Notes under the pieces: model-generated | Seen by the model: the letters and a program-made list of their open reading frames with translations, nothing else | What the model was told of the DNA's origin: nothing | Databases searched by the model: none | Shown: in pieces, positions 1-21,484 of the stretch | Layout of the letters: each line of letters opens with the position of its first letter | Position numbering within the stretch: the first letter of the stretch is position 1 | Program-made: the position numbers and the translations under genes | Source of the DNA: Phallusia fumigata | Taxonomy: Eukaryota; Chordata; Ascidiacea; Phlebobranchia; Ascidiidae | Direction of reading: 5' to 3' | Length of the DNA stretch: 22,610 bases | Assembly: GCA_008931825.1 (NCBI GenBank) | Contig: QXVZ01031125.1 | Span: 19,456-42,065 of the forward strand

Positions 1-238
1 ACTTTGATGTGATGTTGTGTCTATGATAGCTTGAATTATAGTCTGCCGATACAGTACATTTAGTACCATATACTCTGAAGCGGCGAGTCCAGCCAATGAA
101 AGAGTATAACAGTGACCCACTCCGACCATACATGTAGACTAGCAGAAATTTATAAAACCGAATATCTTTGCAACGCATTTTTTCAAGATAAAGCACGAGG
201 TTTAAAAGTTACACTAATTACTACAATCACGTTTTCAG

Positions 239-563
239 CACTGTATGGGGAATACTTTGGGGACGATCACAAGTTAGCCTACAATCTGTGGAATATCGTA
301 TGCAGTATCGGTTTCATGTGGCAGTTTGCAGTCAGCACCTACTTCTGTGTGTACGTGAAAATCTACATCCAGCTCGGATTGCTGGGGGGTGCTATGATAA
401 CTTACTGTGAGTATTTTTTTGCTGTAAGGTCAATATTGGAAACAAAAATGCAGTTTACTATTCAATGTTTTTTTTAGTCATTTCCCAAGTGATGTACTAC
501 CCCGAACAGTGCCGGTTGATTCAAATCGAGAAGAAAAACGACAAAACTGTGACCGACTGTTAA
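239..563 (+). CDS. UNC93A: UNC93A-like protein, 3' end (upstream tandem copy, partial)
   Basis: Two coding exons, 239-406 and 478-563, are joined by a 71-bp GT-AG intron (acceptor ttttcag before 239, donor gtgagt at 407, acceptor tttttag before 478). They encode the C-terminal part of an UNC93-family protein: ALYGEYF followed by DDHKLAYNLWN, two hydrophobic membrane segments, and a hydrophilic tail ending VTDC with stop TAA at 561-563. In the family, the ALYG.LF...AF.NYRLWE region lies in the last third of a 12-segment MFS-like membrane protein. The exons are nearly identical to 6253-6606: by hand count about 9 of 168 and 5 of 86 bases differ, giving four amino-acid changes in the first exon and none in the second. 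Positions 1-238 look like intron, so the other exons lie outside the window. It could be a true tandem paralogue or an unmerged haplotype of the downstream gene. Confidence 0.85.
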
Positions 564-898
564 CGTCAAAGAAAATACTTTGGCCTACAACTGGTAAAAT
601 GGTCGTTCGATTATTGATGCAGCGTTCGTTTGGCATGTTACACTTAACGGTATTGCCATTTCCCGTTTCAGAAAAACTGCGTGCATTTTTTTCTAAATTC
701 TCTGGAGTTTATTATCACGGCAAGGGTTTTTCAATGTACACCTGTTTTTGACAGTCCAGTAAAGCAACCCACTTTGGGCTTGTAGTTTAGGCCAACACTA
801 AGAAAACAACTACACAAATCTAGTACAATTTGATGACCTGCTATGTACAACTTGCTTTAGTTTCTTGCATGTTGATTTTACAATATAAAACGCCCACC
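564..898 (+). other. 3' flank of the upstream UNC93A copy
   Basis: The sequence after the stop codon matches the 3' flank of the downstream copy for about 12 bases, then diverges, with one further short shared patch (tattatcac, near 708 and 6704). It presumably contains the 3' UTR. I see no canonical AATAAA close to the stop. Confidence 0.4.
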
Positions 899-1078
899 AT
901 GGTGCCAAAACAATACGTTGAACTCTACAACCGAAACGACATTAGTACAATGTTATTACTTTTCCTATTCGTTTCCCTTTTCGGTCAGCTATTGTTTTAC
1001 CACTTTGGTGAGAAAAATTGTCATCAAATTTGCACACATGTTATGCATCAGTTTGTAAAATTGTATTTTCCACTGTAA
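899..1078 (+). CDS. candidate small membrane protein or first exon (speculative)
   Basis: An ATG at 899 sits in a nearly perfect Kozak context (gcccaccATGG) and opens a 59-codon frame ending at 1076-1078. The product begins with a polar stretch (MVPKQYVELYNRND) followed by one strongly hydrophobic segment of about 20 residues, typical of a small single-pass membrane protein. The coding could instead end at a possible donor (gtgaga) just after residues YHFG, making this a first exon. The frame is open upstream to about 830 with another in-frame ATG at 833. I do not recognise a family, and short open frames arise by chance in AT-rich DNA, so this is a candidate only. Confidence 0.2.
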   Translation: MVPKQYVELYNRNDISTMLLLFLFVSLFGQLLFYHFGEKNCHQICTHVMHQFVKLYFPL

Positions 1079-2671
1079 CTTTTGACCCATCGATTAGCCC
1101 CCAAGTCCCGAAAGAAGTGATTTACTTTAATGTACCCTAAATTTAATCATACCGACCTATACTGGAAAAAAGATGCAACAAAAATATTTCACAAAGTAGC
1201 CTGCTTTCTTTCTTGTCACATGTGTATTACTGTTAGACTAAAAATTCATGGAATCCACACACATTTTTTGCAACGATAGCTAGTAAAGTTACAATAGCTA
1301 ATGTCATCATCATATACAATTCATTGGCAGATAACTTATGTTTTATTTAAGCTACTCTTTTGTCCGTGTCCTGTTTTCCCAAGCTGAGCTAGTGTTTTTT
1401 GTAACAAACCGAGTTATCGGAATCATTTGCTATTTTTGCTTCGGCTTGTGAAAAACACTCTGTAGAATGTAGAATATTGCAGGGCCCAACGAGATCTTGT
1501 GTGTGCAGGACCAATATTTCTCACATGCGCGCGTGTAAGATTAGCAAATCCGCGTACAACACAACAATATCTGCGCACAGAGATAAAGTCAGCAATATTT
1601 GCAAAAACAGTCAAACCTTGGTGTTGCACCAAAATGTATGCGTTTCGGCAGGGTTGGCACTTTGACGGAACCACATTAAAAACCGCACCGATTCAAGTTT
1701 ATTTTTGCACAAAAAATTGTTTCGAATCCCATCCCTTGTTTGTGACGTGACGCGATTCAATATTTTCAAGTTACATTAAAAGCATTATCAATAAATTTTC
1801 GCTCTTTGCTGCGTACTCTTGGAAATGCTTATCAAGTTACTAAACAAGTGCAATCAATTTTCAATCATAGTAATATCCTAAATCAATGTGAAAACACACT
1901 TGAAATATTGTTAGTTTAACAAGTTGCAGTTCATTGCATTTTTAACTACTGTAGTCTGTATTCTGCAGTCATGTTTGAAGATCCAAAATTCAACCGTTGT
2001 GGTCACTTAAAACTGGCCACGTAATTTAAACATAGGCTATTTGAACACAAACGGTTTCTAGACAATTTAAATCGGACGTTTGCGATTGGCCAGAACTAAC
2101 CAACGGAAAATTCCACATTACAGCACTTGCAGTTATTATAAAACCACATTACGTTACAGGACAGATCTTGTAATTGCGTATTCCCCTGTCAGACATATGC
2201 AGAAACGCTCTGGACTGCATTCTGCGACCACGGTTACTATGGAAACGTAAAACAAACGTATTGTGAGTACCATTTTGGCACGACCACTGTTACTCCTGCA
2301 TGACGTTTTGCAGCACAGTACAAGATAAAGTTAGCTTGAAATGCTAAATGGAAAGGTGGTAATTTGCAGCAAATTTGTATTTTCAAAACCATTTGGGCGA
2401 ATGTTTTATGTTTTCCCAAGAAATTAATCTAAAACTACAACAAAAACACCTTATGATTAAAGCAACGTCGTCTCAAACATGTCTGTAGTTTTGCTCTACT
2501 ACACACGCTGCTGCGCTTCTCCAGTTGTTTCTATCAAAGTCTGTACAAAAAACAAAGTCTATATTTTCCGGCGATTGTGTGAAATTAAGAGATTAAACTT
2601 ATTTTCGACTTCAGATTTGTCTACCAATTAAGTCACTTGTCTGTCACAAGCTAAAGTGTTAACGTCCATAT
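1079..2671. other. intergenic, no recognisable gene
   Basis: This is AT-rich sequence with only short overlapping frames on both strands. It shows none of the splice-linked family motifs seen in the real genes of this window. A slightly CG-richer patch lies near 1475-1680 with nothing identifiable in it. Confidence 0.5.
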
Positions 2672-2740
2672 CAGGGGTGTGCGAACTTGTTTAATGGAAG
2701 AGTCACTTGCTTAAAACCACACACACCAGCGAGCCGCAAA
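2672..2740 (+). mobile_element. isolated hAT-like transposon terminus
   Basis: The stretch starts with CAGGGGTGTGCGAACTTGTT and continues with a short GCGAGCCGC motif about 60 bases in. CAGGGGTGTGC(A/G)AACTT-type ends are characteristic of many hAT-superfamily DNA transposons. I could not find a matching inverted end (…CACACCCCTG) downstream, so this looks like a truncated or solo end. An open minus-strand frame at 2711-3037 begins inside it, but I do not recognise transposase motifs there. Confidence 0.4.
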
Positions 2741-3395
2741 ATCAGTTTGTACAGTAGTGTCAATACAGATGCACGAAACAACGTTTATGGAAACAATGCG
2801 AACACAATATTTATCAACATGAGGTTTTGTTTGATTTGCTAGTGTTTTAAATTCTGGACACTGCGTTGTTAAAGCTGTGTAAGGTAACAACTCTATCAAT
2901 TTGGGATACTGTTGATCAGCCATAAGAGCCACAAAAAACTTGTCGCCGAACCGCATGTGGTTCAAGTGCCGCGGTTTGCCCACCGTTGGTCTATGTTGAG
3001 ATAGGATTATTGTTATGTCAAGCATGACGATGTACAACGTCGAGTTTTATTGATTTTCGCAAAATAGAGCTTGTGTCGACATAGTAGTGTATTGTAGTGC
3101 TAGAAGTGTGACCGTTGCGTATTAAGTGTATGAATTATACTTCCCAACGAATAGTTAGCGAGCCAACCCCAACCTGTGCTGACATCATTTAGTTGTTTGT
3201 TTCAAGCATAACGTTTTCTAGGTAGTGGTTGATCGGAAAAACACAAACGACGTTGATAGATTTTAGTACACCCTTGCGCACTAAACACCCAAAAAGCATT
3301 GAGCGACTTACATGACAACTGACGGTTACGCGATACACGTGGGAAATATTAGTGTTTAGTCAGCCGAGAGATTGCGGTGTTACAGTGTTGTAGAT

Positions 3396-3975
3396 CAGGG
3401 GTCTCTAATATACGTCACGGTAAGCCTTTTTGTGTGGCCCGTGAAGCATTTTGAAATTTTGAGTGATTTGGTTTACTTTCGATTGTTGCGTCACTAAAGT
3501 GACATTGTCCAATTTGTAAATTGGTCTTTAAAGATGGCGACTGCACAGCTGATTCTTTCACTTTGCTATATTTCTGTTTATCAGCTTGTATTGGTCCATC
3601 GGTATTGAAGAAGCATGATAGCTGTATCCAAAAAATTAAAATGCAGTGCAAATACCCTAACCGCAGTAATTAACAGATGAAAGAGCAAGTATAGTGTTTG
3701 ACATTTACAAAATCACTGCAACAAAAGTNAAACACAAGTTGTCGCACGAGAATTCATGTAGCTTTAAATGGGGCGACTTGTTTATTTGTAACGACCATCG
3801 ATGTACGTATATGGTAACTTTTTTAAACGTGTGAGGTTTACAAAGCCATAAACATACTGAAAACGTATTTACCCACAAAAACCCATCACTGCAACAAAAG
3901 TTCTCATAGCGCGGCCCTCGAGTTACCTAAAAGTTTTCCCTTGGCCCTCGAGGACATTTGAGTTTGAGGCCCCTG
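3396..3975. mobile_element. non-autonomous hAT-like element (MITE)
   Basis: The left end reads CAGGGGTCTCTAA and the right end, read in reverse complement, CAGGGGCCTCAAACTC. Each is followed by GGCC-containing sub-terminal motifs (gtggcccgtg on the left; ggccctcgag twice on the right). This is the classic layout of hAT-superfamily non-autonomous elements. The bases directly outside the ends are TAGAT on both sides, a possible target-site duplication, although hAT elements usually make 8 bp, so the exact edges are uncertain. At about 580 bp there is no room for a transposase. A gap character lies inside at 3729. Confidence 0.6.
3712..3901. repeat. 17-bp direct repeat beside an assembly gap
   Basis: The string atcactgcaacaaaagt occurs at 3712-3728, directly before the gap character at 3729, and again at 3885-3901. 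Both copies lie inside the hAT-like element. The first may be a contig end that really overlaps the second. Confidence 0.5.
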
Positions 3976-4596
3976 TAGATAGATTATAGAGTGTATTCTG
4001 TGAAGTACAATGCAACTGTTCTGCAAGCTCAAGTAAAACATATAAATTACAAGCATGACATTTTCCTTGAAATATAAATAAGGTTGCTACTGAACTACTG
4101 CAAAAGTTCTTAAGAAATAACATTTTTGTGCTGGTTATCAAAACTTACAGGGAATGTTATAGAGCACATACTTTGAAGACTCAGTTGTTTTATAACCACA
4201 GCTTTGTTGGCCCACGATGATTACTAACTGCTTTTTTAAAGTAGCCTGATGACTTTTTTGTTGGTTCAATGATATTAACCATGAGTTAACTGTTCCTGGC
4301 GTATGACATGGCAAAAAGTAATCAATTCCATGGTAACATACACCAGTGCTAAAACCAATACAAACTCCTTCCTTGACTTAGTTTACTAAACACTCATGGA
4401 AATCTGATCCTCTTGTTTAATCTTGGTAACTGCCGTTGAAGAGTCAATAAATTCGGTGGGAGGTGCGTCTGCCTGTTTCCCGCAAAAGAAACCACGAATC
4501 CCAGACACTGTTGCCGTCGGGTATTGAATCGCGAACATGCACTTTAAACGACCAGGAAATGCGCATACACATTCCCCCACCGCTCTTAAACGCAGT
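3976..4596. other. intergenic region upstream of the second UNC93A gene
   Basis: No gene is firmly supported. The minus-strand frame at 4386-4637 (83 codons) has a mildly coding-like end containing TKIKQED, but I find no splice partners or family match. The region may contain promoter elements of the downstream gene. Confidence 0.35.
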
Positions 4597-4694
4597 GTTC
4601 TGAGCATCGGTGGTGTTTTGTCGAAAGGTAACTGCATGCTGAGCTAATGTTTGTTCTGAGCATCGGTGGTGTTTTGTCGAAAGGTAACTGCATG
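4597..4694 (+). repeat. 42-bp unit duplicated in tandem
   Basis: The unit that begins gttctgagcatcggtggtg and ends aaggtaactgcatg is present at 4597-4638 and, apparently identical, at 4653-4694, separated by 14 unrelated bases. It lies 148 bp before the start codon of the second UNC93A gene, so it may duplicate promoter or 5' UTR sequence. Perfect identity suggests a recent event or selection. Confidence 0.85.
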
Positions 4695-4839
4695 AGCATC
4701 CGCAAGTGAAAATAGCGTTGATTTAGAAATAAAGCAAGGCTTTAGTCAGTCAAGGAACGCAGCAGAGCATTGTAAACTGTCTGTCGGTGGAAGAAGACAG
4801 TTTATTCACCTTGACTTGCTTTTGTGTGTGCTAAAGTTT

Positions 4840-4841
4840 AG
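4840..4841 (+). promoter_or_regulatory. possible trans-splice acceptor directly before the UNC93A start
   Basis: The ATG at 4842 is immediately preceded by an AG in the context ctaaagtttag, with a T/G-rich tract upstream (ttgcttttgtgtgtg). Tunicates trans-splice a leader onto many mRNAs at unpaired acceptors like this, often very close to the ATG. It could equally be an ordinary acceptor after a non-coding first exon, or chance. Confidence 0.25.
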
Positions 4842-6606
4842 ATGTCTAGTAGGAAATACTTTGTGGTGTTTTTGCTGGGCGTCTTCTTTTGCTTCACGGC
4901 CAACATTTCGATTGTCGTTGTGTCGTCAAGTTTCAACATTGACGATGGTGTCGGTAGGTGAAATGACTTAGTTTAATCAATAATTAAACTGTAATGCGCT
5001 AATGCTTTGGTCGATCGTACGGACAAAAAGTTTTCCCTACAATTTTGCCAGTTTCTCTCGTCTGTTTAGCCTTATCATACACTTTGGAAACGATTCGTTT
5101 CTCTATGTGTTCTGCATAGGAACGACTTCGCTTGCTATTTGCCATGCAGTTTCCATCATTGCTGCTTTGCCCTCGCCAGCTGTTGGACACAAAGTTGGCT
5201 GCAAACGCCTTCTCATGATTGGCGAAGTTGGCTATTTAATGTACATCCTCGGCAACGTTCACTCAGGCAAGTTGTGATTTTACTTCTTTCCAAAGCGCTA
5301 TATTCAAGCAATATGTTTGCAGGTTTCGCAACTCTTATTCCGGCCGGNCTCCATCGATGCAGACTTTTGTGCACTAACTGCTTCACAGACTACCGCGTGG
5401 TCCTTGCTGGTACAATCCGTCAAAGACTCATTGAAGCTTTCTGTAAGCGGAAAGCATCTTCTCATTGTCCTGCTCACCATTTACAATGGAACATCAAGTG
5501 GACTTCTTTCTGGTGAACTAACACGCGCCTTCGCCTCCTGTATCCTGGGTGTTGATCACGTGAGTAAACAACATGAAACACAACAAAAATCTGGAGGGCT
5601 ATATCAATGGAACATTTGTTTTAGGGCGCATGTCTCAAAGTTTGTGGCTTACTGTCCTTCTTACGAAACAAAAAATTAACCTGTGAAACAAAAAAAATAG
5701 TCACTGATTTTTATTACTATGTAACAATTTATGGATGAACGCTAATGAAGTGTAGTAAGAGGTTAAATACTAACAAAATGGTCAAAAATGGTGTGCCTAA
5801 CTGAACTTTTTGTTTGGGAATAGCCCCCCTTATCAGTAACAAATTTCTTTGTTGCGTAAATCAAATTTTTAGGTTGGAATCTGTATGATGGTTTACGCCG
5901 TGACTACCTGCATTGCTTGTGTTGCGTGTGGCAAATTTTCTGCGAAATATGGGAGAAATATACCGTTTTTACTCGCTACTGCTGTCGATGTCGCCAGCTA
6001 CGTATTCTGCCTCAACTGGAACATCACTGCAGACGACTCTTGGCTTGTATACGTACTCTTTTCTATGTTTGGCGTATCCCTTGCCAACTGGAACACTCTT
6101 ATAATTGGTAAGTACGTTGGTGTTTAATACCGACAAAGCATATGCCATAAAGTTTAATGCTACATTATGTTTAAGAAGCGGTCTTACTAAACTTAATTTG
6201 CCGAAAAACTTTACAACACATATAAATTAAAAATGTGGTTTCACGTTTTCAGCACTGTATGGGGAATACTTTGAAGATGATCACAAGTTAGCCTACAATC
6301 TGTGGAATATCGTATCCAGTATCGGTCTTATGTGGCAGTTTGCAGTCAGCACCTACTTCTGTGTGTACGTGAAAATCTACATCCAGCTTGCATTGCTTGG
6401 GGGTGCTATGATAACTTACTGTGAGTATTTGTTTGCTGTAAGGTCAATATTGGAAACTAAACTACATTACTAGTTGTATACATATGTACTAGTCTGGTCG
6501 AATAATCAATATTTTTTCAGTCATTTCCCAAGTGATGTACTATCCTGAACAGTGCCGATTAATTCAAATCGAGAAGAAAAACGACAAAACTGTGACCGAC
6601 TGTTGA
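4842..6606 (+). CDS. UNC93A: UNC93A-like multi-pass membrane protein, interrupted by an assembly gap
   Basis: Visible exons: 4842-4953, 5120-5266, 5323-5346 (up to the gap at 5347), 5348-5559, 5873-6107, 6253-6420 and 6521-6606 (stop TGA 6604-6606). The start is the ATG at 4842 (MSSRKYFVV), followed by a membrane segment. Exon 2 carries the family signature GTTSLAICHAVS…GCKRLLMIGEVGYLMYILGN. After the gap come IVLLTIYNG, LLSGELTRAF, a membrane segment with GKFSAKYGR, and LIIALYGEYF, all diagnostic of UNC93A. The tail ends VTDC. UNC93 proteins are 12-segment MFS-fold membrane proteins; the worm founder regulates a two-pore potassium channel, and the role of UNC93A is poorly defined. About 120-130 residues expected between LIPAG and the fifth exon are absent, and the frame changes across the N, so the gap hides coding sequence. 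Exon 2 appears to use a GC donor. Confidence 0.9.
5267..5322 (+). other. non-canonical GC-AG intron in UNC93A
   Basis: The only donor that keeps frame and family similarity is CAG|gcaagt at 5267, which matches the strong consensus of GC-AG introns; the acceptor is tttgcag before 5323. Joining them gives HSGFATLIPAG, as expected for the family. The nearby GT at 5271 would shift the frame. The intron is 56 bp long. Confidence 0.7.
5347..5347. other. assembly gap inside UNC93A coding sequence
   Basis: A single N stands where about 120-130 family residues are missing, and the frame changes across it. There is no flanking duplication, so sequence is lost here rather than overlapped. Confidence 0.8.
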
Positions 6607-6668
6607 CGTCGAAGAAAAAAGTCGGTGGAACCAGCATGTTACCTAATGCCAATACGATTTGCAGTTTC

Positions 6669-6674
6669 AATAAA
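6669..6674 (+). terminator. likely polyadenylation signal of UNC93A
   Basis: A canonical AATAAA hexamer lies 63 bp after the TGA stop of the second UNC93A gene, within a normal 3' UTR distance. Confidence 0.5.
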
Positions 6675-8009
6675 TTGACGTGCAGTTTACTACCTTCAAC
6701 AGCTTATTATCACAGCAAAGGATTTCAGTTACAGATGCCAATGTTTGAGTTTACATCTTAACCCAGTAAAAATCCATAATCACTGTGTTATTCATACTGG
6801 GATCCCAGTTACCTTAGCCATTTACTGCCGACAGAAACGTATGAGTCCCCACACAGACGTAGTACTTAATTAGGTATTTTGGTAAAACAATATTTGGGGG
6901 ATTATGTAACATGGTAGCCAGCTGATGTCTCGATCTTGTTTGATGTACTTTGATTAAATTATAGTGTTGTTTGGTTGTGCCATTTTACTACACAAAGCGG
7001 GTCACTTATCATATTGAAGCAGCGTCAAATGTGTTGAAATATTATTTGATAATTTTACCCAGTTTTGTGGGCAGGCAAAGTAACTGGTGCAGCTATCCAG
7101 CTACAAATAAAAAAAATCACTATCACCTAATACAACCTGCCAAAATGTCATCCTATTAAGATTTTGTGCATTTGCAACTAATTGATAGGAGCCTAATCCC
7201 GTTTGGACTTAACGATTTGACCTTTAGGGGACAAACTGGCGGGCTGGGTCTAACAAAACATAAAAAAAATCACAAAACAAGCTAAACTGTTAGAACTTCA
7301 TCTGAATCGGACGTTGTCCAATAGTTTGACATATTTAAGGGGGCTAGCGGGGTCAAACACACCAAATAATACACCGCAATGAATGAAACTGTCCCAATTT
7401 CATTCAGTTTAATAGTTAAACAAATAACTCGACTCAATCCTCAGCTGGTCGACTAGAAACTTAACAGGGTGGAATTCGTCGCCGTAAGTGTGACCAAACA
7501 CACCCAAACTATGACCTGATCAAGAACACAGATAAAATATATCGTCGCTATACATTTGTGCAAATTTTATTAGAAGCTTCATCATTTCAATGGGAGAATA
7601 GAAGTGCTTGCAAATCACGTTGCTTCGGTATAGCAGCAGTTGCTGCGAAAGCGCAGAAGCCAACAACTAGTCTTTCTCTACACATGGTGTATTATTTTGC
7701 TTAAACAGGGGCAGTGAAATAGATCAGAGGTGACCTTGGAATTGTACCAGCAAAAACTTAAAGTTTAATTGCCCTCAACATGGCAAAGGATCAACACTCT
7801 TCCTTGGGAAAAAGCCAGCAAACAGTCGTATTGGCAACCCTTGGGTTAGGAACCAACACAATCTTGGAATAAGTACGCACAACTATACCAGCAGCATGCA
7901 GTTTAACACAAAGCGTTTTGCGCATGCATCCTGACTAATGCAAAACGATATGCGCGTGCATTCATCTAGTAAAGACAGGAATTGAAAGCGTCGGTGTGAC
8001 AATACTGCT
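6675..8009. other. intergenic, no recognisable gene
   Basis: This lies between the convergent ends of UNC93A (+) and MIB (-). It is AT-rich with short frames only (for example 6971-7159 on plus), and none shows a known domain. It may carry the 3' UTRs of both genes. Confidence 0.5.
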
Positions 8010-8117
8010 ATGGCCGCGTCGAAAGTTTCCGCAAAAAAGAAATTTGAGCAGTCAAATGTCCTAAAAAAACATGTTAAAGATCGGTTGGTTCAGCAGTTTT
8101 TTCTGTGTTTTTGTTAG
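8010..8117 (+). CDS. candidate short basic ORF or first exon (speculative)
   Basis: An ATG at 8010 with a good context (ctgctATGG) opens 35 codons to a TAG at 8115-8117. The start is lysine-rich and polar (MAASKVSAKKKFEQSN), resembling the N terminus of a nuclear or cytoskeletal protein. A weak donor (gttggt) follows residues VKDR. A gene continuing to the right would run antisense to MIB. I do not recognise it. Confidence 0.15.
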   Translation: MAASKVSAKKKFEQSNVLKKHVKDRLVQQFFLCFC

Positions 8118-8388
8118 TGGTGCACAGCGATACTAGTTATCCTCTGTACAGTTACATTTTTTGTGTAGAGTTCTGGCACAATTTAAACTTGCGTCACAAC
8201 AGCAGTAGACAAGGTAAACACGTAAACTATCAAACCAAACATAGTATTTGATTTAACAACGAATATCAAGCCCTGGTAGTATGACATCACCACACGACGC
8301 AAGAAAGCACACTAATTCACACGTTTCCATTTTCCTTATGACACAAAATGAACTATACAAATCAGCCAACACTTTACCTTGTTCCTGC

Positions 8389-20949
<12,561 letters not shown>

Positions 20950-21484
20950 TTTATAAAACTTAGCACAGCATTTGCAGACAATATTTTTTCTCACTGATCA
21001 AAACAAAAAAGGACCAGTTACAACTAACAAATTAGTAAAAAGAATGACCCCAAAATGCACTTCACTTTTGTTAAAAAAACAAACAAATGTATTTGCACAG
21101 TACAGTTGTTGTGGCATATTCGTACCTTTAAAAATAAAACATATTTGCGTAAAGGGCTGAACAATTGCTACTCGCAACTCTAACATAAATAATTCGCTTA
21201 TTTCATAACCAAGAACAAGCATTTTCTCAAATATACTGGTTACTGATTACTTGCCAAAGTTAGAAAACGCTTCAAGTTTTAATGAAAATGGTGCACAACA
21301 ATACAAACCTGAACAAATGTGTTGGAAATTTTACGACCCGAAAAAATACGCTTCTCTCATTGGATTACAAATACCGACGCTGATTTGTCGAACAGAAACA
21401 GTGCTAGCTTGTCAGTTACCTCGTGGTCTCTGTCAAAATCTCGTGGATTTTTATTTATAAGTTCTTGGTTTTTATGCGGTAAAA
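20950..21484. promoter_or_regulatory. shared upstream region between MIB (-) and API5 (+)
   Basis: The start codons of MIB (20949, minus) and API5 (21485, plus) face away from each other with 535 bp between them. Both 5' UTRs and both core promoters should lie here or in a short part of it, unless upstream non-coding exons or trans-splicing are involved. I see no clear TATA box. AG sites near both starts could be cis or trans acceptors, for example ctaag 14 bases before the MIB ATG. Confidence 0.5.

Noticed and set aside
2711-3037. 108-codon minus-strand ORF starting within a hAT-like end, considered as a transposase fragment
   Set aside because: I see no hAT dimerisation or catalytic motif, no second end, and the residue pattern looks like translated non-coding DNA.
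4386-4637. 83-codon minus-strand ORF with a TKIKQED motif
   Set aside because: It overlaps the 42-bp duplicated unit, has no splice partners and no family match; the motif alone is not enough.
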